Positions 14,205-23,566 of a stretch of 64,000 nt of DNA are shown in pieces (position 1 is the stretch's first letter; each line of letters begins with the position of its first letter). The translations under genes and the position numbers were made by a program. The stretch spans positions 62,001 through 126,000 of the forward strand of contig CAZCZO010000007.1 in assembly GCA_964503275.1 (NCBI GenBank), given 5' to 3'. This DNA comes from DASRAP01 sp964503275. GTDB lineage: Bacteria > Gemmatimonadota > Gemmatimonadetes > Gemmatimonadales > Gemmatimonadaceae. The notes under the pieces were generated by a model that was not told the origin of the DNA, made no database searches, and saw nothing but the letters and a program-made list of their open reading frames with translations.

Positions 14205-17200
14205 ATGATCTCGGTTCCTCGTAGGCTCACACTCGGTTTGATCGTTGCGCTCGGCGCCGCTGCTTGCGGTGACGACGTGACGGTCTCCGAGACGCCGGCT
14301 CCGACGCCGGTGGTCCGCGCGGTGGTGGTATCGCCGTCGGCCGCCACGGTCGGTCTGCCCGGCTCGTTCACGTTCGGCGCCGCGGTTGACGCGGACGCCG
14401 GCCTTGCCACCACGGTCACGTGGTCGTCGTCCAATCCGGGCGTTGCGACTGTCGTGAACGGGGTCGCCACGGCCGCCTCGGCGGGTACGGCGTCGATTTG
14501 CGCGACGTCCACCGTTGATGCGAACAAGTCCAGCTGCGCCCAGTTGACGGTCGTGGCGCCGCCGCCGGCGGCGATCACGTCCGTGGAAGTGACGCCGATG
14601 TCGGCGTCCATCCCGACGGGTGGCACGTTCACGTTCGTGGCCTCGGTGCAGGCGACGGGCAACGCGGCCCGCACGGTCACCTGGTCGTCCTCGAACACCA
14701 ACATCGCGACCGTCAACGGTGGCGTCGTGACGGCCGGCAACACGCCGGGCTCGGTCGCGATCTGCGCCGCTTCGACGGTGGACGCGAACTTCCGCACCTG
14801 CGTGTCCCTGACCGTCGTGGGTTCGACGGCCACGGTGCGCTCGGTCAACGTGACGCCGTCCTCGGCCAACCTGCTCCGTGGTGAGTCGGTGACGCTGGGT
14901 GCCTCGGTGGACGCGGATGCGGGTGTCGCGCGCACGGTCACCTGGTCCTCCTCGAATCCGTCGATCGCGACGGTGACGTCGGCCGGTGTCGTGACGGCGA
15001 GTGCCACCAACACGGGCGTCACGGCGGTCTGCGCGGCCTCGACGGTGGACAACAACATCCGTTCCTGCGCCCAGATCACGGTCACGACGCCGCCGGCGCC
15101 GACCCCCGCCCAGATCGCGATCCAGTCGATCACGGTCGGTGGGAACCTGGCCGCTCCGGTCAACGTGAACAACGTGGCTGGTCAGATCGACGTCACGGTC
15201 ATCGTGACGCCGAACGATCAGCAGGTCAGCGCCGTCGACATCTTGGTCGACGATCAGGTCGCGTCCACGCAGACGTTCACGGCGCAGGACGCCGAGGCGC
15301 TGTCGGGCAACCTGACGGGTGATGCGCGCACGGTGACGCTGTCCTTCGACACGCGTGCCCTCAACGCGAGCAACCAGCCCCGGTACGGCAACGGCAACCG
15401 CATCATCCGCGCGCGTCTCCGCGTCGCGGCGGGTCAGGGTGCCACGGGCGCCGATGCGCTGCAGACGCTGACGTTCAACAACATCGACCGTCTCCTCATC
15501 CAGACCGCTCCGGTCGGGGCGTCGAACACGGCCGATGACGCCAACGGCCTCCGCTGGACGCGGACGCAGGGTGGCTATGGCGGCACGGTGACGTACGTCA
15601 GCTACTCGGGCCGCACCCCGGCCACGATCACGATCCGTCCGTTCTGCAACGGCGGTCCGTCGACCCTCGCGACCACGGTCGCGGGCTTCGTCGGTAGCTG
15701 GTCGCGCACCGCCGCCCAGATGGTCGGCTATGTGACGGGTGACACGCTCTGCGACATCGCCTTGGGCGAGTTGCCGACGGTCATCGGCCTGACGATGACT
15801 GACGGCAATCCTGCGCCGGCGGACATCATGACGAACGCGGCGACCTCGGCGGAGAACATGCCGGCGCGTCGTCGTCTCGACAACGCGGCCCCGACCAACA
15901 TGGACGTGGTCAACAACCTGCGTTCGGCGCCGGCGGCTGATGGCTGGATGAATGCGACGTACAACATCGCGACGGCGACGCCGACGACCACGTCCACGGA
16001 CGCGGGCGTGGGCTTCCCGACGACGAACCGTCGTACGTGGTACTACTTCGGCTGCGGCCAGGGTTCGTCCTCGGCCCCGATCCAGTTCGACGGCACGGGC
16101 GCGAACATCCCCGAGTGCGAGTCGGACCGGACGAACAACGCGGTCTACACGATCCTCTACATCGAGCGCGACGCGCTCGGCAACGAGACGACGCTCCCCT
16201 CGGGCAGCCGTCGCAACGTTGGTGTTGACAAGACGGCGCCGACGGCGCGTTGGAGCACGAACTCCAACCCGAACCAGGCGATCCGCAACACGGCTGGTAC
16301 GCTGATCCCGGAGTTCCGGGACATCGGCTCCGGCATGCTGGCGACCTCGGCGGTCTCGGGTCACCAGGTCCTGGGCTCGCGTGCGCAGTTCGGCAGCACG
16401 CGTCCGAACTCGCTGGGCTGCTATCGCTTGGATGGCTCGGCCCCGGGCACGGGCAATCCGGCGGCGCCTTCGGGCACTGATCCGTTCGGCACGACGGCGT
16501 CGGGCTGCAACAGCCTGCTCCTCACGTCGAGCCTCTCGGCGCTCGGCTCGCCGAACTCGGATGGCTGGCGCACGGGTGAGAACCTGGCGGCTGGCATCCT
16601 GAACAACATCATCCGTCTCCACGTCTTCGCGACGGACCGCGCCGGTAACGCGTCCGAGGCGCTGACGCGCAGCATCCTGGTCGACAACACGAACCCGGAC
16701 GCGGCGACGGTCACCTCGATCCCGACCGCCTTCACGACCACGCAGCCGGTCGTCACGGTCGAGTATCAGGACAATGTGAAGGTCACGGGTGGCGCGCTGC
16801 GCATGTCGTACGACAACGGCGTGGTGCTCCGCTATCCGTTCGCGCAGCTCTCCCAGCCGTTCGGGGTGCCGCTCAACGCGATCAACCTGAGCCAGCAGAT
16901 GACGCCGAACTACCCGGGCGTCTTCATCATCGGTCTGTCGTCGAACTTCTCGGCGCCGACCTCGCGGGTCTCGGGCGTGCAGGCGTCGATCTCCGACGCG
17001 CAGTCGAACCTGTTCGCGTCCGCGGTGGATCCGGTCCCGACGCAGTACGTCACGCTCCCGACTGGTTCGGTGACGGCGACGTCCTTCGCGGTGCTCTCGG
17101 CCCTCTCCAGCGGCTCGGTGCAGGCGCAGATGAACACGGGCTCGGTCAATGGCTCGAACCCGTTCTCGACGGTGCACTTCTACCGCCGCCTCGCGGACGG

Positions 17201-20200
17201 CTCCTGGCAGTACTACGGCCAGCAGACGTCGCCGGTGGTGTCGGATGTCAGCATCTTCGATCAGACCAAGATCCTGACGTGGTCGGTGAATGCCGCCGAT
17301 CGCGCGCGCAGCGAGACGTCGACGGCCCTGGTCGATGCGGCGGTCTCGGGTGATGTCATGGTGGCGATCGGTGTCCGGAGCAACGGCGCGGGTCACCTCA
17401 CGACGGCGACGACGATCGGCATGCCGAACGCCTTGGCGAGCCTGTCGGCCTCGATCACCAGCACGAACGTCCGCGGCCCGAGCCAGACGTACAACACGGC
17501 CAACTCGGGTGGCACGACGACGAACACGAACATCCTGCCGACGTACATCAGCGGGCTTGACCGGACGAACATCACGAACGGCATGCAGCTGACGATCACG
17601 CGTGGCACGGTGGTCCGGAACAACATCGGCGGCCTGCCGTCGACGAATACCGTCACCTACGCCTGCTCCTCGTCGAACACGCTCCGCGCGACGGTCGTCG
17701 TGTCTGGTTCGGATTGCGTGGTCACGGGTGGTCAGGAGTCGGGCCCGGTCACGATCACTTGGTCGGCGACGGCCGGTGCGGTGGCTGGCACGACAGCGAA
17801 CACGGTCAGCGCGGCGACCTCGCTCGTGAACACGGGTGACGTTGCGGTGGCGCTTGAGCTGTTCGGCAACAGCACCTGGATCGCTCCGGGCGGTACGAAC
17901 GTCTTCGACAATCGTACTATCTATGCCCCGGGCGCCTCGGTGTCGATCATCGGTCAGGTCGTCCGCCCGAGCAACATCTCGGCGGGTGGCTACACGGGTG
18001 CGGTCGCGATCTGTCAGACGGATCGTCCGGACCTCGTGACGGTGACGCCGGGTACGACGACGATCGCGTCGGTCAACTACCCGACCTGTAACATCACGTC
18101 CAACGTCCCGCTCACCACGGCGACGGAAGTGAATGTGGCCCTGCGTGTGAACCTCCCGGCGGAGAATGGTCTCTCGGCCGTGACGTTCGAGCAGTCGCGC
18201 AAGCTCACGCTGACGCCGTCCGCTCAGGCGACGTCGATGAACACGTCGAACGGCCCGCTCGCGCTGGCGCGTCCGACGGGTACGCCGACGACGTCCTCGG
18301 TGGTCGGTGCGATCGTCCGTAACGTCGGCGCCGGTACGGCTCCGGCCATCAACGGAACGTGCTCCTCCGACAACACGTCGGTGGTCACGGTGCCGAGCTC
18401 GGCCTCGATCGCGGGCGACATCGCGACCTGCGCGGTCTCGCTCGGTACGACGCATGGCTCCGCCACGGTCACCATCACGGTGAACGCTCCGGCGTACACC
18501 ATCGGCAACACGACGGTCGCGGCGCAGACGTTCACGGCGACGCGCACCTTCACCGTGCTGAACTCGCAGGTCTCCGTCGCGTCGACGGTGCTGGCGCGCA
18601 ATGTGCTGGCGACGCCGTTCACGCCGGTCACGCACCTTGGTGGTGCGGCCTCGCGCACGTTCTCGGTCTCCCCGGCCCTCCCGGCGGGCTTGACCATGAA
18701 TGCCTCGACGGGCCAGATCACCGGCACGCCGACGGTCGCGTCTGCGGCGACGACCTACACGGTCACGATCACGGATGCGGGCGGCGCGGTCGCGCAGACC
18801 CGTACCTTCAGCCTCACGGTCAGCGACGTGCTGACGGCGACGACCAACGCGCCGGCGGCTCGTATCTTCAACGCGTCGGGTTCGACGATCACCTTCACGC
18901 CGGTCTCGGCGTCGGGTGGTACGGCCCCGTACACGTTCGCCCTCACGGGTGAGTTCCCGGGCACCCTGGCGCTCAACACGAGCACGGGCGTGGTCTCGGG
19001 TATCGTCGCGACGCCGACGAACACGACGGTCAGCTACACGGTCGTTGTGACGGACGCGCTCGGCGAGCAGGCGCAGGCCAGCTTCACGCTGCGCATCAAC
19101 CCGACGCTGACGGTCGCGGCCAACACCACGGTCATCCAGCTGACGGAAGGTCAGACCTTGGCGACGACGACGGTCGCAACGGCCTCGGGCGGTTCGCCCG
19201 CGATCGTGGCGTCGCCGTTGACCTCGCTGTTCGGTCTGACGCGCAGCTTCAACTCCGGTACGGGTCAGTACCAGCTCAGCGGTACGGCCACGTCCAACAA
19301 CAACGGTGTCGCCCAGACGCAGACCGCGAGCTTCACGGACGCGATCTCCACGCCTGCGGTGACGTCGAACTACACGGTCGCCGTGTGGCCGAGCATCGCC
19401 ACCACGGTCGTCACGCCGAACGTCACGTTGACGGCTGGTGTGGCGTACTCGGGCACCACCGTCCAGCCGGTCACGGCGACGGGCGGTCGTCCGGCGCTGT
19501 CCTACACGGTCGCTCCGGCCCTCCCGGCCGGCGTCACCATGAACAGCGCGAACGGTGCGATCACGGGCACGCCGAGCATCGCGGCTTCGGGCCAGACCTA
19601 CACGGTCACGGTCACGGACGCGAACGGCGCGACCGCGCAGGCTTCGTTCGAACTTGCGGTCGCTGGCTCCCCGCCGAACGCCCCTGCGGCGCCGACGGCT
19701 GCTGCGGCCTCGAGCACCAGTGCCACGGTGACCTGGGTCGCTCCGGCCCAGGGTGGTGCCCCGATCTCGGCCTATGAAGTCCAGTGGGCCTTGGCGAGCG
19801 CGCCGACCACCTGGATCGGCACGCAGAGCACGGGCAACGTCCTGAACACCACGGTCACCGGCCTCACGGCTGGCCAGTCCTACGTGTTCCGCGTCGCGGC
19901 CTCGAACGCCTTCGGGCAGAGCGCCTTCTCGGGTGCATCGGCGTCGGTGACGCTGCCGCTGCCGCCGACGATCGCGCCGAACCAGACGCCGTTCGCGTGG
20001 ACCGCTGGTCACCCGATCACGGGCTACACGCCGGCGATCGGTTCCAACGGTCAGGCGCCGCGTGTCTACTCGCTGACGGGTAGCACGCCGCCGGGTCTCA
20101 CCATCAACGCGTCCACGGGCGCGGTGACGGGGACGCCCACGACGCCTGGTGTCTACAACTTCAACGTCGTCTACACGGACGCGCTCAGCCAGTCGGCCAC

Positions 20201-21857
20201 GCAGGCGGTGCAGTTGACCGTCAACGCGGCCAACAGCCTGAGCCCGGCCACGCAGACGCTGGAGTTCACGGTCAACTCGCCGTACAACCTGAACCCGCTC
20301 ACGCCGGCCGGTGGCACTGGGACGCCGCCGTACGCGTGGTCGGTCTCGCCGGCGCTGCCGACGGGTCTGACGTTGAATGCGGCGACGGGCAACATCTCGG
20401 GTACGCCGACGGTGGTCATCCAGCCGGTGACGGCGTACACGGTCACGATCACGGACGCGGTCGGCGCTACGGCGACGGCGACGCTCAACATCGTGACGGG
20501 TAATCCGCCGGCGGCTCCGCTTGCGCCGACGGTGCAGCTCCTGTCGTCGACCTCGGCGGCGGTCACGTGGGTCGCGCCGGCGTCGCCGGATGCTCCGATC
20601 TCGGTCTACAACATCGAGTATCAGAACATCACGGATGCGCCTGGTGTGTGGGTCTCGGCCCCGAACGTGAACCACCCGACGGTCACCACGAACCTCACGG
20701 GGCTCATCCCGAACAAGCTGTACAACGTTCGGGTCCGTGCGGTGAGTGTCTTCGGCGCGGGTGCGTTCTCGCCGCCGAGCGTGAACTTCAACACGCCGGC
20801 GACCTTGGCCGCCGCGTTCAACTACAACATCGTCCTCACGCAGGGCGTTGCGATGACCGGCGGTCAGGGTCAGCCGGTGTCCGCGACGGGCGGTATCCCG
20901 CCGTATGCGTGGTCCGTGTCGCCGGCCTTGCCGGCGGGTCTCTCCTTGAACGCTGCGACGGGCCAGATCACCGGCACGCCGACGGCGGCGCAGGGCGCGA
21001 CCAACTACACGATGACCATCAACGACGCCGGTGCTGATCCGAACGCCACGCAAGGGTTCACGATCACGATCAACGCGCCGCTCACGACGACGCTGGTGTC
21101 GTCGGGCTACGTGTTGAACCAGGGCACGCTGTACACCAACCTGCAGCCGGTGACGGCCAGCGGTGGTACGGCGCCGATCACGTGGGGCGTCAGCCCCGCG
21201 CTGCCGACGGGCTTGAGCCTGAACCCGGCGACGGGTCAGATCTCGGGCACGCCGACGGCCACGCAGATCGGGACGGACTACACCCTCACGGCGACCGAAG
21301 CGAACGGGTCGACGTCCTCGAAGGTCGTGAACATCGCGATCATCGGCGGCGCTGGCATCTTCGCGACGGCGACGGTGTCGGGTAGCACTGTCGGCCAGAA
21401 CGGCGGTGGGGAAGACTGGTCCAACCTCGCGAATGCCTTGGCAGCTGGTGGTGGCTCTGCCACCGTCAACTTCACCGGCAGCGACCAGTCCGAGTTCCTC
21501 AACGTGACGAATTTCGGGTTGGCCATCCCGGGTGGTGCCACGATCCTCGGCATCAACGTGATCGTCTCCCGGAATCAGTCGGGTCCTGGCGCTCGGAACA
21601 TCGAGGATGACAACATCGAGCTGACCAAGAACGGCACGACCAGTGTCGGCTCGAACCTCGCTGTGGGCGGAACTTGGCCCGCGTCGCTGACCGACATCAC
21701 CTACGCTGGCGGACTGTGGGGAACCACGTGGACGCCCGCCGAAGTGAACGCGGCGACCTTCGGTGTGCGCATTCGTGTCGAGGCCACGGGTGGCGGCGGA
21801 AGCCGTCAGGCCAACATCGATCACGTGCGCGTGCAGGTGATCTACCTGGTCCCGTAA
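14205..21857 (+). CDS. Giant BIG2 / putative-Ig / fibronectin III surface lipoprotein (2550 aa)
   Basis: This is a very large exported protein, probably displayed on the cell surface as an adhesin or matrix protein. Its lipoprotein signal ends LGAAACGDD near residue 22. Domains in order: three tandem BIG2 Ig-like repeats (about residues 36-295), each with VTWSSSN and a CX11C pair. A long middle of Ig-like and cadherin-like text follows, including DKTAPTARWSTNSNPN. From about residue 1480 there are six or seven putative-Ig repeats of the form SPALPAGLTMNASTGQITGT. Two fibronectin III modules (TSATVTWVAPAQGGAPISAY and its relative) are interleaved. A C-terminal globular domain of about 160 residues has ILGINVIVSRNQ and WTPAEVNAATFGVRIRVEA. 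A GGAGGG site fixes the start. The gene stands alone between its promoter and two hairpins. Ligand unknown. Confidence 0.9.
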   Translation: MISVPRRLTLGLIVALGAAACGDDVTVSETPAPTPVVRAVVVSPSAATVGLPGSFTFGAAVDADAGLATTVTWSSSNPGVATVVNGVATAASAGTASICATSTVDANKSSCAQLTVVAPPPAAITSVEVTPMSASIPTGGTFTFVASVQATGNAARTVTWSSSNTNIATVNGGVVTAGNTPGSVAICAASTVDANFRTCVSLTVVGSTATVRSVNVTPSSANLLRGESVTLGASVDADAGVARTVTWSSSNPSIATVTSAGVVTASATNTGVTAVCAASTVDNNIRSCAQITVTTPPAPTPAQIAIQSITVGGNLAAPVNVNNVAGQIDVTVIVTPNDQQVSAVDILVDDQVASTQTFTAQDAEALSGNLTGDARTVTLSFDTRALNASNQPRYGNGNRIIRARLRVAAGQGATGADALQTLTFNNIDRLLIQTAPVGASNTADDANGLRWTRTQGGYGGTVTYVSYSGRTPATITIRPFCNGGPSTLATTVAGFVGSWSRTAAQMVGYVTGDTLCDIALGELPTVIGLTMTDGNPAPADIMTNAATSAENMPARRRLDNAAPTNMDVVNNLRSAPAADGWMNATYNIATATPTTTSTDAGVGFPTTNRRTWYYFGCGQGSSSAPIQFDGTGANIPECESDRTNNAVYTILYIERDALGNETTLPSGSRRNVGVDKTAPTARWSTNSNPNQAIRNTAGTLIPEFRDIGSGMLATSAVSGHQVLGSRAQFGSTRPNSLGCYRLDGSAPGTGNPAAPSGTDPFGTTASGCNSLLLTSSLSALGSPNSDGWRTGENLAAGILNNIIRLHVFATDRAGNASEALTRSILVDNTNPDAATVTSIPTAFTTTQPVVTVEYQDNVKVTGGALRMSYDNGVVLRYPFAQLSQPFGVPLNAINLSQQMTPNYPGVFIIGLSSNFSAPTSRVSGVQASISDAQSNLFASAVDPVPTQYVTLPTGSVTATSFAVLSALSSGSVQAQMNTGSVNGSNPFSTVHFYRRLADGSWQYYGQQTSPVVSDVSIFDQTKILTWSVNAADRARSETSTALVDAAVSGDVMVAIGVRSNGAGHLTTATTIGMPNALASLSASITSTNVRGPSQTYNTANSGGTTTNTNILPTYISGLDRTNITNGMQLTITRGTVVRNNIGGLPSTNTVTYACSSSNTLRATVVVSGSDCVVTGGQESGPVTITWSATAGAVAGTTANTVSAATSLVNTGDVAVALELFGNSTWIAPGGTNVFDNRTIYAPGASVSIIGQVVRPSNISAGGYTGAVAICQTDRPDLVTVTPGTTTIASVNYPTCNITSNVPLTTATEVNVALRVNLPAENGLSAVTFEQSRKLTLTPSAQATSMNTSNGPLALARPTGTPTTSSVVGAIVRNVGAGTAPAINGTCSSDNTSVVTVPSSASIAGDIATCAVSLGTTHGSATVTITVNAPAYTIGNTTVAAQTFTATRTFTVLNSQVSVASTVLARNVLATPFTPVTHLGGAASRTFSVSPALPAGLTMNASTGQITGTPTVASAATTYTVTITDAGGAVAQTRTFSLTVSDVLTATTNAPAARIFNASGSTITFTPVSASGGTAPYTFALTGEFPGTLALNTSTGVVSGIVATPTNTTVSYTVVVTDALGEQAQASFTLRINPTLTVAANTTVIQLTEGQTLATTTVATASGGSPAIVASPLTSLFGLTRSFNSGTGQYQLSGTATSNNNGVAQTQTASFTDAISTPAVTSNYTVAVWPSIATTVVTPNVTLTAGVAYSGTTVQPVTATGGRPALSYTVAPALPAGVTMNSANGAITGTPSIAASGQTYTVTVTDANGATAQASFELAVAGSPPNAPAAPTAAAASSTSATVTWVAPAQGGAPISAYEVQWALASAPTTWIGTQSTGNVLNTTVTGLTAGQSYVFRVAASNAFGQSAFSGASASVTLPLPPTIAPNQTPFAWTAGHPITGYTPAIGSNGQAPRVYSLTGSTPPGLTINASTGAVTGTPTTPGVYNFNVVYTDALSQSATQAVQLTVNAANSLSPATQTLEFTVNSPYNLNPLTPAGGTGTPPYAWSVSPALPTGLTLNAATGNISGTPTVVIQPVTAYTVTITDAVGATATATLNIVTGNPPAAPLAPTVQLLSSTSAAVTWVAPASPDAPISVYNIEYQNITDAPGVWVSAPNVNHPTVTTNLTGLIPNKLYNVRVRAVSVFGAGAFSPPSVNFNTPATLAAAFNYNIVLTQGVAMTGGQGQPVSATGGIPPYAWSVSPALPAGLSLNAATGQITGTPTAAQGATNYTMTINDAGADPNATQGFTITINAPLTTTLVSSGYVLNQGTLYTNLQPVTASGGTAPITWGVSPALPTGLSLNPATGQISGTPTATQIGTDYTLTATEANGSTSSKVVNIAIIGGAGIFATATVSGSTVGQNGGGEDWSNLANALAAGGGSATVNFTGSDQSEFLNVTNFGLAIPGGATILGINVIVSRNQSGPGARNIEDDNIELTKNGTTSVGSNLAVGGTWPASLTDITYAGGLWGTTWTPAEVNAATFGVRIRVEATGGGGSRQANIDHVRVQVIYLVP
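14312..15090 (+). repeat. Three tandem BIG2-encoding repeats of about 260 bp
   Basis: Units start near 14312, 14573 and 14836. Each encodes a start like VRSVNVTPSSA, then VTWSSSN, then (I/V)CA(T/A)STVD followed by a second Cys. The DNA is clearly homologous between units, with blocks such as the one encoding VTWSSSN almost unchanged, as expected for internal duplication. Confidence 0.7.
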
Positions 21858-21873
21858 TCACGGGTAGCGACCC

Positions 21874-21907
21874 CCTCACTGGCGGCAGCAGCACGCTGCC
21901 AGTGAGG
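21874..21907 (+). terminator. First hairpin after the giant gene
   Basis: CCTCACTGGC (21874-21883) pairs perfectly with GCCAGTGAGG (21898-21907). An alternative inner pairing GGCAGC/GCTGCC is possible. It begins 17 bases after the stop codon, with no T-tract. Confidence 0.55.
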
Positions 21908-21934
21908 AGTCGCACCAGAACGCAGTCGCAGTGA

Positions 21935-21966
21935 ACGACGGGCCCGGCGCAAGCCGGGCCCGTCGT
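21935..21966 (+). terminator. Second, very strong hairpin (14-bp stem, GCAA loop)
   Basis: ACGACGGGCCCGGC (21935-21948) and GCCGGGCCCGTCGT (21953-21966) form a perfect 14-pair stem closed by the GNRA tetraloop GCAA. It is the strongest terminator-like structure in the window. The remaining bases up to 22167 hold no gene or signal I can support. Confidence 0.7.
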
Positions 21967-22167
21967 GCGTTGCTCCCGGCGTTGCCGCGCACGCCAGTGC
22001 ACGCGATGATCCGTGCGCCGGTACCATCCACCCGCCCCCATCGCCATATTTCAACAGAACGCGGCGCGCGACGTTATCCACTCGTCCCCGCTCCCCTTTG
22101 TTGACGTGGCCTGGTGCCCGGCCCGCGTGGTCGGCACAGCAGCTGTGGCCCCCCTCCGACACGGTCG

Positions 22168-23454
22168 GTGCCTGCATTCGTTCATCCCTTTCTCGCGGCG
22201 GCTGCTGACGGCGCACCCGGCGGCTTCGCCCAATTGCTGGCCGTCCTCGTCGCGGTCCTGCTGCTCACCAAGTTCCTCGGTGAGGTCGCGCAGCGACTTG
22301 GGCAGCCGTCGGTGCTCGGCGAGCTGCTCGCGGGAATCATCCTTGGGGGCTCGCTGCTCACGGTGCTCGACGCCAGCGATCCCGTCATCCATGCCTTCGC
22401 GGAGCTGGGTGTCCTGATCCTGCTGTTCCAGATCGGGCTGCATACCGAGCTCAAGTCGTTGCTCGCCGTGGGCTCCACCGCGGGTACGGTGGGTGCCGTC
22501 GGCGTCGTGCTGCCCTTCGGCCTCGGCTATGCCGTGTGCCTCGCGCTCGGCCTCGACACGCTGCCCGCGCTGGTCTGTTCAGCGGCGCTCACCGCCACGT
22601 CCATCGGCATCTCGGCACGAGTGCTGGCCGACCTCGGCGTCCTCGATTCTACTGAGGGGCGCATCGTCATCGGGGCCGCGGTGCTCGACGACGTGGTCGG
22701 GCTCATCATCCTCTCGGTGGTCTCGGTCGTCGCGGCGGGTGGCGCACTGACCTTGGTCGGCGTGAGCAAGACCGTGGCGGTGGCGATCGGTTTCGTCGTG
22801 ATCGCCATGGTCGCCGGCAGCGTGCTGATCCCGCCCGTGTTCCGCCGCATCGCCGGGCTGCGCGTGTCGGGTGCGCTGGGCGTGGTCGCGCTGGCCTTCG
22901 CGCTGGCCATGGCCTGGCTCGCTGATGTTGCCGGGTCGGCACCGATCATCGGCGCATTCGCCGCAGGGCTCATCCTCAACGGGACGCCGCAGGGGCACCG
23001 CATCGAGCAGTCTGCCAAGGGGCTGGGCTACTTCTTCGTCCCCATCTTCTTCGCGGCGGTCGGCGCGTCGGTCAACGTGCGTACGTTCGCCGATACTCAC
23101 GTGCTCATGCTCGGTGGCGCGCTCATCGTGGTGGGGGTGATCGGCAAGTTCGTGTCCGCCTATGCGCCGTTCTGGTTCCGGGGCAACAAGGCCTTGATCG
23201 GTGTGGCGATGGTGCCGCGCGGTGAGGTCGGTCTGATCTTCGCCCAGATGGGCATCGCAAAAGGGGTGCTCGATGAGTCGCTGTTCAGCGCGCTGGCGCT
23301 GATGGTCATGATCACCACGCTGATGGCACCGCCGCTGCTGGGGCTGCTGGCCAAGAACACGCGCCCGCCGCGCCGCGATACGGTCCGCGATCGGGGCATC
23401 GAGAGTTTGGTGTCGGGGACGGAGCTGCTAGATTTGGAAGAGAAGACCCGGTAG
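22168..23454 (+). CDS. Cation:proton antiporter (CPA2 family)
   Basis: This integral inner-membrane Na+(K+)/H+ exchanger has the NapA/KefB-like fold. The 428 residues are nearly all hydrophobic helices. The typical opening is KFLGEVAQRLGQPSVLGELLAGIILGG-like, split here as KFLGEVAQRLGQPSVLGELL. Helix 5 carries AAVLDDVVGLIIL, and its adjacent Asp pair is the hallmark of electrogenic antiporters such as NapA. NGTPQGHRIEQSAKGLGYFF precedes the second half. No TrkA-N regulatory domain follows. I chose the GTG at 22168; a GTG at 22114 would add 18 unlikely residues. The TAG stop codon lies inside the downstream tRNA-Lys gene. The NhaR-like regulator is about 7 kb away, and a link is only speculative. 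Confidence 0.92.
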   Translation: MPAFVHPFLAAAADGAPGGFAQLLAVLVAVLLLTKFLGEVAQRLGQPSVLGELLAGIILGGSLLTVLDASDPVIHAFAELGVLILLFQIGLHTELKSLLAVGSTAGTVGAVGVVLPFGLGYAVCLALGLDTLPALVCSAALTATSIGISARVLADLGVLDSTEGRIVIGAAVLDDVVGLIILSVVSVVAAGGALTLVGVSKTVAVAIGFVVIAMVAGSVLIPPVFRRIAGLRVSGALGVVALAFALAMAWLADVAGSAPIIGAFAAGLILNGTPQGHRIEQSAKGLGYFFVPIFFAAVGASVNVRTFADTHVLMLGGALIVVGVIGKFVSAYAPFWFRGNKALIGVAMVPRGEVGLIFAQMGIAKGVLDESLFSALALMVMITTLMAPPLLGLLAKNTRPPRRDTVRDRGIESLVSGTELLDLEEKTR

Positions 23455-23517
23455 CTCAGTCGGTAGAGCAGTGGCCTTTTAAGCCATAGGTCGTGGGTTC
23501 GAGTCCCACCCGGGTCA
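23445..23517 (+). tRNA. tRNA-Lys (anticodon UUU)
   Basis: A 73-nt cloverleaf: acceptor GACCCGG with CCGGGTC, D-arm GCTC with GAGC, anticodon stem GTGGC with GCCAT, loop CTTTTAA giving anticodon TTT, and T-arm GTGGG TTCGAGT CCCAC. The discriminator is A and CCA is not encoded. The first ten bases overlap the 3' end of the antiporter gene, whose stop codon is the TAG at positions 8-10. No separate promoter is visible, so it is probably cut from the antiporter mRNA by RNase P. Confidence 0.97.
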
Positions 23518-23524
23518 TTCCGCG

Positions 23525-23557
23525 GGGCGCGGCGTCGTGGGCATCGAACGCGCGCCC
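23525..23557. terminator. Hairpin between tRNA-Lys and the convergent glycosyltransferase
   Basis: GGGCGCG (23525-23531) pairs with CGCGCCC (23551-23557) across a 19-base loop. It lies between the convergent ends and could serve both strands. There is no T-tract. Confidence 0.4.
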
Positions 23558-23566
23558 AGCAGCCGG

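Noticed and set aside
14187..21824. 2545-codon open frame antisense to the giant gene
   Set aside because: It is in codon register with the sense gene, is extremely Arg-rich with no domain, and follows from the absence of TTA, CTA and TCA codons in the sense gene.
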